Assembly (NCBI GenBank): GCA_018398765.1
Contig: JAHBMJ010004939.1
Location: 5,679 to 28,178 of the forward strand
DNA from: Chromera velia
Lineage: Eukaryota; Sar; Chromeraceae
Direction: 5' to 3'
Length of the DNA stretch: 22,500 nt
The notes beneath the pieces are model-generated. The model saw only the letters and a program-made list of their open reading frames with translations, searched no databases and was not told where the DNA came from. The first letter of the stretch is position 1, and each line of letters begins with the position of its first letter. Positions 1 through 9,678 of this stretch are shown here, piece after piece. A program made the position numbers and the translations under genes.

Positions 1-358
1 TCTCCTCTGCGCCGCCGCCTCCAGCGCCGCCGCCAGCACCCCAGCCAGCGCCGCCGCCGCCACCCCAGTCTCCAGCCTCTTTCTCCTTTTTTTTGGCCTC
101 GCCACCGTCACCGCCACCCCAGGCACCACCACCGGCACCCCAGTCGTCGTCCTTCTTCTTGGATGCACCGGTGTCGGCGCCAGCACCCCAGCCAGAGCCG
201 GGGCCTTCCTCATTTGTCTTTTTCTCTGTCTCCGCTCCCCATCCCCCAGGGGCCCCACCCCACTGGTCTTCACCGGGGTTGGCTACCGTTTCTCGCTCAG
301 ATTCTGGAGTGGACATTCCGTTGCGTTTATCCTTTTCCTTTTCAAGGCTCCAACTCAT
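1..358 (-). CDS. Gly/Trp-rich (GW/WG-repeat) protein, N-terminal part, runs off left edge
   Basis: Read on the minus strand, an open frame starts at the ATG at 358-356, just after an in-frame stop (379-377), and stays open to base 1: 119 codons, unfinished. The first 40 residues are charged (MSWSLEKEKDKRNG...). Next come glycine/alanine-rich blocks, each carrying a tryptophan next to glycine (QWGG, GGWG, SGWG, DDWG, AWGG, GDWG, GWGA), separated by lysine/acidic patches (KKKDDD, KKKEKE). The other strand reads as an implausible Pro/Ser stretch, so the minus frame is preferred. The family is not recognisable from this part. GW/WG repeats are known as Argonaute hooks and also occur in RNA-binding and transcription-elongation proteins, so no function is assigned. 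It is divergent to the IPK1 gene. Later exons would lie to the left. Confidence 0.6.
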   Translation of the reverse strand, partial: MSWSLEKEKDKRNGMSTPESERETVANPGEDQWGGAPGGWGAETEKKTNEEGPGSGWGAGADTGASKKKDDDWGAGGGAWGGGDGGEAKKKEKEAGDWGGGGGAGWGAGGGAGGGGAEE

Positions 359-767
359 TCTTTCACTCTTTGGTGTTTAGGGGTTCTCGGGTTTTTTATT
401 CTCCCTTTCCCTCTCCTTCTCCTGAGACTTCGACTGTTTAGTCCCTCCAGCAACGGACAGCTCAATCACAAGAGAAGTTGGATGGAATGAAGTCAAGGGA
501 AATGAACAAAAATGTGAGATTTCAGTGCTCAATCGACAAGAAAAAACCCAGAGGAGAATTTCACGTCTCCTTCCGGGACCAGCTCGGCTCTTGCCTCTTT
601 TTCGGAAAGTTCTGCCAGGATCGTCGGCAAACTCTCCACAGGATCGGACCAAACAGACACCACTTCACAGACCGATAGCAGAAAAAATTCCGGCAAACTT
701 CTGTGTCATGTCACAGGCACAAACTTGAGGAGACACGGAATTTCCTTCGATATCATGAAAAAATTCC

Positions 768-979
768 ATCTGACGCACTCCGTGCGAATGGCCCGGAAAG
801 CGAAATTTATTCTTGTTGCCCCTGCTTTAAATTTGGAAAGTGCCTCCTCAGCTAAATTGTCTTTCCGGGGCCGAGCTTGGCGTGCGTCAGATCTTCCTGT
901 AAACGTCGGACGCAGCCATCCGGGTGGTCTGGGAGGTGTATTTTTTGTTAAGTGCCCTCTCAGCTTCGCTTTCCGGGCC
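768..979. repeat. Nested fold-back (inverted and direct repeat) element
   Basis: Two perfect inverted repeat pairs interlock. ATCTGACGCAC at 768-778 pairs with its complement at 882-892, and GGCCCGGAAAGCGAA at 790-804 pairs with TTCGCTTTCCGGGCC at 965-979. A diverged direct repeat (AAGTGC...TCAGCT...TTTCCGGG) also occurs at about 838-868 and 951-977. The arrangement suggests a decayed, internally duplicated element or a structured regulatory region. No target duplication was found. Confidence 0.6.
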
Positions 980-1077
980 ACTTCCACGACCTCCTCCATG
1001 CTTCCAAAATTCTGGCATGCCGGGGTACATTTTGCTCCAGCTTCAGCGCAGTGGGCCGTCTCGTGCCATTTAACTGC

Positions 1078-1117
1078 ATGCGGGGCCATGCGGGGCCCCT
1101 CGGCCCCATGTGGGGCC
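1078..1117. repeat. ATG(C/T)GGGGCC short repeat with palindrome
   Basis: The ten-base unit ATGCGGGGCC occurs twice in tandem (1078-1097). It is followed by its near complement (CCTCGGCCCC) and a third unit ATGTGGGGCC ending at 1117. The block can form a GC-rich hairpin. Confidence 0.7.
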
Positions 1118-1458
1118 GTTGGCCGAGCTAACGACGAGCTATTAAACTTCAGACTCCATGGAGAAGAATCAAATCGTCTGACCTGCATGGACTCACTGAA
1201 ACAGTGCTGCCAATGGACTTCCGCTTACTTGACACCGTTTCCGGTCGTCTGAAGCATACACCCCTCAGCTCTGCTTTGCAGCCCCTCCTTTAATTGTCTG
1301 CTTTCATTTTGGTATTCTTTAAGCTTGTTTTTCCTCCACGGTAGGCTCCACCAACCGTTGCGGGTAGACGGATCTTCTCCTGCCAAACAGAAAAGAAGGA
1401 CCCTGCCTGCTCGGCATCACCACAAGTGAAGTATTCGGCAGGAAATATATATAAGAAG

Positions 1459-3468
1459 ATGCCTGCCTGCCCCGAAGGAATCGAGGCAAACACCTCCAAC
1501 GTGGCCGACTGGTCATACGTTGCCGAGGGAGGGCTTCACATTGTTTGCAAGTATCTTGGCAAAGATGCAAAATACTCGGGCAGAGTTCTGCGCATACCAA
1601 AGCAAGAGAACTCTCTGTGGCTCCTCAAACAGCTCTTTCTCGACAATGTCGTCCTCCCGATGCTGGAGTCTCGTCACATGCCCGACAACAAAAATGTCTG
1701 GTTGACTGCGGAGTTCAGTCAGGGAATGGACGCCCATGTGGAGCCTTCCCGTTCCGCGGAAAGAATCAAGAAGGGCCGAATCCAGACTCTGGACCAGCCA
1801 GCATACCTGATGGAAGATCTGTTGGTCCCCTGCAGTGTTCAGGACCTGGCAACAAAGAAAGTCCCCTTCTTCCTCTTCTCCCTGGAGATCAAACCCAAAG
1901 GGGCGGCTCCCATGGCCCGCGGATTGCCCAGTCGTTTCGTTCTTCAAGCCATGCTCAAAGCAGAGAAGAAGAAGGCAAAGGAGAAGGACCACGACGACCA
2001 GCACGCTGCGGAGATCACAGGGTATAGACCAACAGATCTGTTCTCAGGTGAAATGAGTCGGGTTTCGCATGCAGTCGACATGTTAATCGAAACTCCGAGC
2101 AACAATCTCCGAACGTATGTGGGGGGAGAGGTGAAAACTCCTAAGGAGACGGAGGCCCTGCTCAAGAACTGGGTCCCTCAAATGATTCAGGCAGAGGTGG
2201 GCACCGCTCGTTCCATTTCCCTGTCTTTCTCCATGCTTCTCTGTACCTGTCTCTCTGTTTGTTGTTGTGCGGTCCCTTCCTCACTGTCCTCTAACACAGA
2301 TATTGTTGGTTTTTGCCGTACTCCTCTCCTTCCTCCTGCGTTTGTGTTTGTTTGTGTGGAGGGGGGGAGAGCCTTGGAGGTCAACAGATGGAACAGGTAG
2401 AAGTCTAATGCTGCGTTTGTTGACGATCTGCCTCTCACCCTGACCTCTCTCCTTCCCTCTATTGCTTACTGATAATCGTTTTCCTTTTTGCCACAACATC
2501 TGAAACAAATTCAAAGCCCCTCGTCGGCTCCTTCCTGTGGGATTCCTCGTTTGAGAATGAAAGCATCCGATCCAACTGAATCAATAAACAAGTGAAAGAA
2601 TGAATAAACGATGTTTGATTGCCTGCATGCGTGCAGTCGGGATTCTTCAAGGACATCCGTGCCATCCAGTGCCTCGCTGCCGGACAACAGGAGACGGCAG
2701 AGGCCCTCGAAGCTGCACTCCAGACAACAGTCGGGGAGAAGTGGACCGAGGCGACGCTTCTTCCGGAGACTTACGAGAAGGTCTGTTCCTTCCTTCTCTC
2801 TCTCTTTTCCTCTGACTCTCTCTCGTTCAACCCTTTTGTGAATTCTTCTGATTTCTATCTCCCTTCCCAGCACTGCAGAAGAACGCAGAGGGTCCTGTTC
2901 TCCCTTCTCTTCCCTTCTCTTCTCTTCTCTTCTTTCCAACGATTGTCTTTCCCTCTCTCCTCCCCGCGCTCCCTCCCTGCAGGCCCTCTCGAACTGGATG
3001 GGCCCCGGCAACCTTCGGGAGGCCTTCCTGACCCGCACCGCTGCAGACCGCAAAGTGCCGGAAGCACCAGAGGGGGAACTCCTCCCCACACAGACCGAAC
3101 ACCAAAAAGGTGGGCGGGCCTAGGAAACGAAAAGCGAAAACGAGGAAGGGGCGCAATGTATGAATGGCTGAATTCATGTGCGGATTGCAGAAGAAACTTT
3201 ATTTCAAACCAGGCAGATATTGAAGTTCCTTCCCGTTTGGGAAATGCGGTCTGTGTCTCTTTCTCCTCTCTCCTCCATGTCTTGCATGTGCACACAAATA
3301 AAGACGCAAAGGCACCCAAAATGTTTGCCAATCCAGGTACGTGCATCCACGTAAGTATGTATGCATGTATGTATGTATGTACAGAGGGGGGGTTCCTTCC
3401 TTCGTACACAGGTCGGCTTCTCGACTTTTTCAAAGCATCTGCAATCACCCCAGTCCAATTCATTACAT

Positions 3469-3526
<58 letters not shown>

Positions 3527-5069
3527 GTTAATTCCTGCAGAGGGGGGAAGACTCGTGGAGGCACTGAAGGCAGGAAAGGGGGACGCAGAGCAGGTCTGTC
3601 TGCGTTTCTGTCTAACTGTCACTTTGTCTGTTTCTCCTTACAGAAGGACTGATGAGAAAAAAGGGTGGATGCCTCGAGGGCTACTTCAAGGAGACGGCGT
3701 TGGTGTCTTTCATGCCTGCCGGTCTTCCTTTGTGAAGGTGCAGTTCACCGACTTTTGGTGGACTCAACTTCATTGCCATGCGTGATGTGTTGTCTTTGAA
3801 CTGTGTTCTACCCTTTCGTTAGGAAACGCATCTTGAAAAATGAAATGAAAGAACACGTGTGTTTGCAGGCAGCTGCGGTGGAGTGGCTGTGCCGATACCT
3901 GATGGGCAGGACCTTCCTTGATCTCAGCCTGATGATCAACTTCGTGGCCCTCAAAGGAGATCAGGGTGCGTGGTGGAGGGGGGGCTGTCTGTCATGCATG
4001 ATGATTGTGTGAGAACAGCTAGGGGATTGACAAATCGGGAAAGAGTTTTTTCTTTCTCTCTCGGGAAGACGAAGCAAGAAGCCTTGTGCGGGCAGAAAGA
4101 GACTCTTACTATTCTGCAGGTTTGTGTATCTGTACTTTCTTTTGCTCCTGAACATGTATGTCATTTTCCCCTCCCGCTTCGTATGATCATCTGTCACTGT
4201 GTGTTGCTTTTTGTGTGAGTGAGTCGTAGAACTGCTTGAGATATTGTTAGTGTGCATGTCTAGATGTGCATGTGTGTGCAGACAAGGAAACCGTCGATGC
4301 CCTGCAAGCCGCAAAGTTCTTCGAGGTCTCGGGTACCACCATTCCCCCTGAAGTCGTCTCGAGTCTGGGGGTTGAGGGACCCTCGAGCGTCCGACTCTTC
4401 TACAGAATCTCCGCTGTTGACGTCGACTTGAAACCCGTTGGCAAAATCGCCGAGTGAGTCTACACACTCATACATGATCGGCAGATTACACTTCATTCGC
4501 TTCTCGGCTGTTGGTGTCTAATGGAATCCTGCAGGCGCACCGACGATCTCTCTCCCTTTTGGATTTTGATCCCTCTATCTCCGTCTCTCTGTGTCTCGTA
4601 CGCCGTGCATCCTCCACGCTCTCCCTCGCCTCTTTGTTCAGTACGGTCTTTTCTTTTCCTTTCTTTTCTGGTCTTTTCCTGTTGGGTTGCTTTGTTCATT
4701 CCCACTCCCTCTCCCTCTGTCTTCTGAAAGGTTCGATGTAAGCTCTTGTGGCGGGTCACGACCGTTGAGTGGATTGTGACTGGGAAGATATTTCAGTGTG
4801 GACATTTCACCACAATCACCATGCAGTGCATTGACTGAACTGCCGTGCGAGTCTGTTTATTAGAGCTGGTTGATGCCTCTCAGGGGTCCCTGGCACACCT
4901 CCACAGTGCGTGACTGTGCTAGCGCGTCTGCGAGTCAATCAAAGCGTCAGCCCTTTGTGTGTTCGCTGTGTGTGTGTGTGTGTGTGTCCGAATGGATTGC
5001 AGCTGGGCAGACACCTACCGCGACTGCGTGGAGATCGCCAAGAAGCTTGCTGATGGAGGAGATGCGTGA
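1459..5069 (+). CDS. Inositol-pentakisphosphate 2-kinase (IPK1/IPPK family)
   Basis: Makes InsP6 from Ins(1,3,4,5,6)P5 with ATP in the Ins_P5_2-kin family. Exons: 1459-2196, 2637-2780, 2983-3109, 3644-3702, 3869-3965, 4282-4453, 5003-5069, giving 467 residues (human about 491, Arabidopsis about 451). An extra small exon at 3541/3543-3593 is possible. Visible motifs are the nucleotide loop region YVAEGGLHIVCKYLG followed by GRVLRIPK (residues 20-48), the family signature EIKPK then SRFVLQAMLK (143-167), YRPTDLFSG (189-197), WLCRYLMGRTFLDLSLMI (362-379), and the C-terminal catalytic segment VDVDLKPVGKIA (434-445). Introns follow GT-AG with in-phase joins. The start is the first ATG after an out-of-frame leader, and an in-frame GTG lies upstream at 1426. 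The last exon reads WADTYRDCVEIAKKLADGG before TGA. The plant zinc-binding insertion is not obvious. The identification is strong; exon 4 is uncertain. Confidence 0.9.
3473..3524 (+). repeat. (CT)n microsatellite forming a splice-acceptor pyrimidine tract
   Basis: About 26 uninterrupted CT/TC dinucleotides lie in the IPK1 intron, ending 16 bases before the CAG at 3538-3540. They supply the pyrimidine tract of the questionable small exon at 3541-3593. Confidence 0.95.
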
Positions 5070-6182
5070 GAGCCCAAGAGCAAAGAAGGGAAGAAGGCGG
5101 GGGGAACATCGGGAAAGTGGGCAGAGGGAAGGGAGGGAGGGAGCCAAGAAACAAAATGAATGATGAAAGGAGACGTACGGCTCCTACAGAAACGATTAGA
5201 CGATAGATGAATGAAGGTAGAAGGACCAGACATCCGGGGGAAGGACCAGAGCTGCCGGAATACGCACAGGGGGGCGCGGAGAGGGAGTCAAAGCATGTGG
5301 CCCGCTTATTATGGGCATTTTAATATCTTGTGTCTAAGCTGCACACCCACCCCCCTGCATGATCTCTACATCTCTAAAAAAGAGACGCCGCATTCTGGAC
5401 GGGGACTTTTGTACAGGTGAACTTCAAGTTGCAGATGAGTGAGCAGACCGTCGCTGTAGACGACCAGCCCTGGCTCACACCAGGATTCAAGTTAAGTAAT
5501 TGGGAGGAAGATGGAGGAAGCAATTCCAAAGCAAAACCACTGGCATCATCTGAGCTGCCAACCACGTTTATCCTAGCATTTCATCGTTTTATTTTTATGT
5601 ATCACTGGTTTTTGTGGCAATAACGAGCTAAACTGATTGAGTAACGATATATTGAGCTAATAAGTATAGTAAAATATTAGTGAGTATTATTTTGGTACTC
5701 ATAATTAATACATTATTCCGTTATTGCCCCTCTCGTTGCCCCCTAGGTTGCCCCTCTGTCAAATATTTTTATACTAGAAGTAGAAAATCATTTGGATGAA
5801 GAAAAAGCCTCTGAGGGATGCCGTGTGTGTTTTTTCTTCAATGGTAAACCGTTTGCGGCCTATAGTTTATGGTACAGGCTAGACCTGTGCGGGCCGGCAG
5901 CGGAGGTCTGATACGTTTCGGCGCTTTCCCTAGAAGCTGCACGTCAGACATTCGGCATTGGGGTATGTGAACATAAATCCTAATCCTGATCCTAATAACA
6001 GCAAATAGTGCTGCACGATTTTTCGCTAATTTTAGTATTAAATTCTATCAATTTTAGTAAAAACCAAATTTAATAATAAGTTACTAATTTAGCTTAATTG
6101 AATACAGCCTGAATGAAAATGACTTTAATTGCCCTGCAGTCTTTTCCCTTCAGCAACAAGTGCGCCCACGTGGAAGATTCGG
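5070..6182. other. Intergenic, convergent 3' ends of IPK1 and F-box genes
   Basis: After a purine-rich stretch (5070-5220) the DNA turns AT-rich (about 5630-6120). One plus-strand segment, 5420-5500, follows an acceptor-like TTTTGTACAG and reads QVNFKLQMSEQTVAVDDQPW, so it might be a stray exon or pseudo-exon, but nothing joins to it. Repeat copy 1 lies at 5818-5999. No other gene is seen. Confidence 0.5.
5818..5999 (+). repeat. Dispersed repeat family, copy 1
   Basis: This stretch matches 10410-10553 plus 10930-10957 at an estimated 75-80 percent. Shared landmarks are TTTTTTCTTCAA, TAAACCGTTT, CAGGCTAGACCTGTG, the block ending ATTCGGCATTGGGG, and the tail ACATAAATCCTAATCCT. The tail is a degenerate (TCCTAA)n run. 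Copy 1 lacks the MITE that interrupts copy 2 and has a short internal duplication after the first CCGTTT. No coding capacity is visible. Confidence 0.8.
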
Positions 6183-9100
6183 TCATTCTCTTTGAAGATG
6201 CGAAAATTCACTTGCAACAACCCCTCCAGCCGCACCCTTTTTTCTCCTTTTTGGCGCACTTCCCCCACTGCCGCTGACGCCAACATGGGATGCCTTTCCG
6301 TCTCTGCCTCCTCCTTCCTCTTCTTCCTCTGCACTCCCATCTGTTTCTGAATCACCTTCATTCCCCGCCTCGACATCAGAGTTTGACGAATCAGACGAAT
6401 CGGAACTCAACCCCCCCTCTTCCCGGTCAGCACCCCCGCGAGAATCCGCCCGCTGCCCTCCACAAGATGCGGAAGCAGATGCAGAGGAAGAAGAGGCATC
6501 CTTTCCATGTGCCCCCCTCGGCCCCCTTCCAAGTTCTCTAGCATGCCGCTCCCCAACAGCACCCCACACACCCCGGCCCTCATACCCGTCTCTGAAACAG
6601 TTACCGAAGAACCCAACAAACCCACACGTCCCAGGTCCCTGAGCCCCCTCCCCCCCCTCCTCCATCGCCACCGCCGCCTCATGCTCCCCCTCATCCACCC
6701 ATTTGGCTGAAGTCATCTCCAGCCCCCTGGGTGGTCTGATGAGCCCTTGAGAGAGACGGGACTCCTCCATGCCCGCAGACATGCCGGCAGTCTCTGTGGA
6801 GAAACATTGACCTGCACACGTACCCGCACACGCACACATGAAGGCACTCTTTGGACCCGGGAAAAAGGTATCAGATGCATGAAAAAAAAAGCCGACACAA
6901 GATCGAACACACATGCATGCCTTCTTTCCTTCCTTCCTTCCTTCCTTCCTTCCTTCAGGTGCTGTCTGTGTATGAACAAGCGCGTGCAATCCACAAACAA
7001 AAGACAGGCAATGAATGCGCATATACAAAGGCACCAAGCAAGTCTTATGGTGCCTGCTCTGTGTGCAAAGAAAGAAGCCCATGCAGACGGAATTAACGAA
7101 AGAAACAAAGAGAAAGAGAGGAGACGGCAGACCGACCGACCAGAGATCTCACACAGGTAGCCGTCTCTAGAGGGCAGCGCATCTCTGCAGTGCTGCCCGC
7201 AGAGGTGAAAGTTCCCCGACACTCGACAGAGGTAGAGGTCGCCTATCATGTCAAATCTGTGTCCGTGAATATATCCACACGTAACAGATTTCGATGCAGT
7301 CAAGTCCGACTTCAAACAAACATGTTGACAAAACATGCATGAGACCATATCGCTTTCCTTCATAACACCTCTTCATTTGCTTTGATTTGATTTCTCCTTT
7401 CTGCCCCTTTTTGGGAGGGATTGACAAGGAAGTTGGGAGTCTTTTTTTGTCTGCTGATATGGGGGCAGCAGACGCACGCAGGAACGATCGAGGACAGGAT
7501 CATCAGGGTCTTTCGATCCCCTTCGTTCGACCTAGTTACATGAGTCGATGCTGTGATACTCACTCTGTTTCCTTATGGCTGAACAGAGTCCTCAAGACAG
7601 AAGAGAAAAAAGACATACCGACTGAGCAAGAAGCGGCATGATGGAAGAGATACAGAAAGCCAGACACACAAAAGAACAAAAGCACCACACATAGAACAGA
7701 TCAACAGGACCGTGTCCACCCACCCACCCACCCACCCACCTGCACGTCTGCCCAGAGCATCTGTGTAGACCGAGCTGCTCCTCCTGCGACTCCGATATTC
7801 GGACCCCGGCATGCCCCCCCTTCTCAAGAGGGGGGCTCTCCTCCAGCTGCAAGGGCCCGAAGCCCCGTCTCGCCCTCCATTCCTGCACGATGCGCAGCGT
7901 GTGTGCGCTCAGAGATCCAGAGGAACTCGTCACGGGACCATCGGAACGGGGGGGGCCAGGCAGAGAGGGCGGGGGCCCAGAGGCAGAACTTCGGGGCATG
8001 CCGGCGCCTGCGTCATGCACAGTGGCGGCAGTAGCGGCACAAGTACTCGAGGAGCAACGGGAGGGAGGGGACAGCATCCCAGTCTCCTTTTGTTGAGGGG
8101 GGGGGGCGTGCGGCATGATATCTTCATTGGCAGGAGTTGGGTCTGTCTCCTCCAATTCAATTGGGGCCTCGGAGCTTTGTAGAAGAAATCTCTGCAAGCT
8201 GAGACCCTGAAAGTTTGCACGTGCGGTTTCTCTCTTACCCTCTCCCTCTTTTACTTTCTTTTCGGTTCCCCGCTGCCTGTCTCTCCTCGCCTCTCTCGCC
8301 ATTACTCTAAAATTCTCCGCTGTACTCAGCTGTCCCCTCAACATTCGGTCCTTCATCGGAAGAGGAGCAGAGGAAGAAGAAGGGTCGTGATGGCCTTCTT
8401 CCTCTTGAGCTCGGCCCTGGCTCAGGACTCCTGCCTCAATGCATGCCTCGTCCATGACTCTGTGCAAGCGGAGCGAGGCGACCATGTCGTCCCGCACGTT
8501 GTCAGGAAGACCGGCGGAGGACGCAACACCGCCTCCGAAAGGCCCGACGAATCTCTTCTCACCGCCCTGCCTTTCCCCTCCTGGCGACCCCCCTGGGACG
8601 GAGAGAGAGGCCGAAGCCGAAGAGGAGGCAGCAGATGGGTATAGAAGCGAAGGGGCGGCAGAGAGCCGAGGGCCAGCCGGACTGTGGCGGGATGGGGGAG
8701 GCGTGGAGAACACAGAGTGCTCTACGGTTGCTGAATTGTGGTGATCAGAGGAGGCTCTTGCCTCGGATGGCAGCTCAACAGCCGCTCCGGTGTGTGTCTC
8801 GCGAAGAAGACGGAGCCAGTGAGACCCTCGGAGAAGCGCCAACTTCTCCGGCACACTCAAACTGACAGAACCCTTCCCCCCACTGTTCGCCCTTCCACGC
8901 CTTCCGCTGGATCCCGTGTTCTCCGATCCTTTTGCAGGATTAGATGCTGCAGCGGCAGCTGGAATGACGGATGACGATGTGGAAGGGTGGCTTGGGTCCT
9001 CTTCTCTCTGGTCTGTTTGCTGTTTTCTCTGGGAAGATGAAAGAGGGAGGTTTGAGCGCTGTCCTGATGTTTGCTGTTGGTCAGACTGAGAGTGAGAGCT

Positions 9101-9663
9101 GGGGTTTGCCGTCCGTCCTGCCTCATGAGAATCCTTCTGCTGCTGCTGCTCTCTTCTTGAGGGGCGGCTTTGTGCCACATCGCTCTTGGCAATGGTTCTC
9201 GATATCCAGTTGCGGGGGTACAGATTCACAAACCTGCACACAAAGAATTAACGAGGAAATTGAACGAGATGAATGAGGTCCAATTGCTCTGGCCCAAACA
9301 AAACCAAAGGGGAGCCGGTAAATCAACTCACACCGTCCTCCACACATCGGATTCCTCCAGTATGTCTCGGCTCTGTCTGTTCCACGCAGAAACATTGCGA
9401 AGAAGAAAGTCACAGGGAAAGAATTTAAACAGCCGGACGAGAATCTCAACAGGGAGTTCGTCCCACTTATGGGAGAGAAGAGACTGTTGGCGTTCCCTTT
9501 CTCTCTCCTTCTCCCTCTCCTGATCCAACCACTCGAAGTCAAAATCCGATTCATCTTCAGATGCTTCAATTTCGTCCTGTCGCAAAGGGTCCAGAGGGAC
9601 ATCCGCATCTGGAGATGGAGACGGGGAGACGGCTCCCCTCTCAGAATTGTCATGAGAGGACAT
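6183..9663 (-). CDS. F-box protein with C-terminal Cys/His cluster and acidic tail
   Basis: Minus-strand exons are 9663-9332, 9233-7740, about 7370-7141 and 6811-6183, giving about 894 residues with all phases matching. Residues 1-66 are acidic and charged. Residues 67-111 form an F-box (WDELPVEILVRLFKFFP ... SDVWRTV, running into FVNLYPRNW), the Skp1-binding module of SCF ubiquitin ligases. About 490 Ser/Pro/Gln-rich, probably disordered residues follow. Residues 620-690 carry nine cysteines: C-x2-C-x3-C, then C-G-Y-I-H-G-H, LYLCRVSGNFHLC-x3-C, and YLCEISGQCF across the exon 3/4 join. This looks like a zinc-binding domain of a family I cannot name. The tail is Ser/Asp/Glu-rich with PKRRKK, a possible nuclear signal. 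The exon 3 acceptor is weak (no pyrimidine tract), with an in-phase alternative starting at 7352. An intervening exon is not excluded. F-box is sure, the full model less so. Confidence 0.72.
6921..6957. repeat. (CTTC)n tetranucleotide microsatellite in F-box intron 3
   Basis: A run of TTCC/CTTC units within the 329-base intron between F-box exons 3 and 4. It reads as GGAA/GAAG on the gene's strand. Confidence 0.95.
7717..7740 (-). repeat. (GGGT)n tract overlapping a splice donor
   Basis: On the gene's strand F-box exon 2 ends in TGCAG and the intron begins GTGGGTGGGTGGGTGGG. Six near-perfect CCCA units on the plus strand give four or more G3 runs, a G-quadruplex pattern, directly on the 5' splice site. 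Confidence 0.9.
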
Positions 9664-9678
9664 CTCGAAGCTGCTCCG

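Larger units (their letters stand above)
359..1458. other. Intergenic region between divergent genes
   Basis: No convincing gene is visible in these 1.1 kb. Open frames on both strands across 706-1252 are low quality and mirror each other. The stretch holds a nested fold-back repeat (768-979) and a GGGGCC repeat (1078-1117). Just before the IPK1 start codon there is a TATA-like run (1445-1453), too close to the ATG to act as an ordinary TATA box if transcription starts downstream of it. Promoters for both flanking genes must lie here, but I see no specific element. Confidence 0.5.

Noticed and set aside
93-380. Plus-strand proline/serine-rich ORF
   Set aside because: It is the mirror of the minus-strand Gly/Trp frame, which has a patterned, protein-like sequence; the plus reading is low-complexity only.
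706-1252. Overlapping ORFs of 160 and 175 codons on both strands
   Set aside because: They lie over the fold-back repeat, mirror each other and show no recognisable domain or splice context.
2511-3622. Long minus-strand ORFs across the IPK1 introns
   Set aside because: Arg/Glu-rich readings come from the complement of CT-rich introns; the plus-strand exons are supported by family motifs.
4534-4740. Alternative last IPK1 exon after CTGCAG at 4534
   Set aside because: The frame is low-complexity; exon 5003-5069 continues the family C-terminus and has a proper stop.
6713-7120. Continuation of the Cys/His exon reading frame through the F-box intron 3
   Set aside because: The residues are repeat-derived (GRKEGRKE), whereas splicing at 7141/6811 gives the motif ISGQCF in phase.
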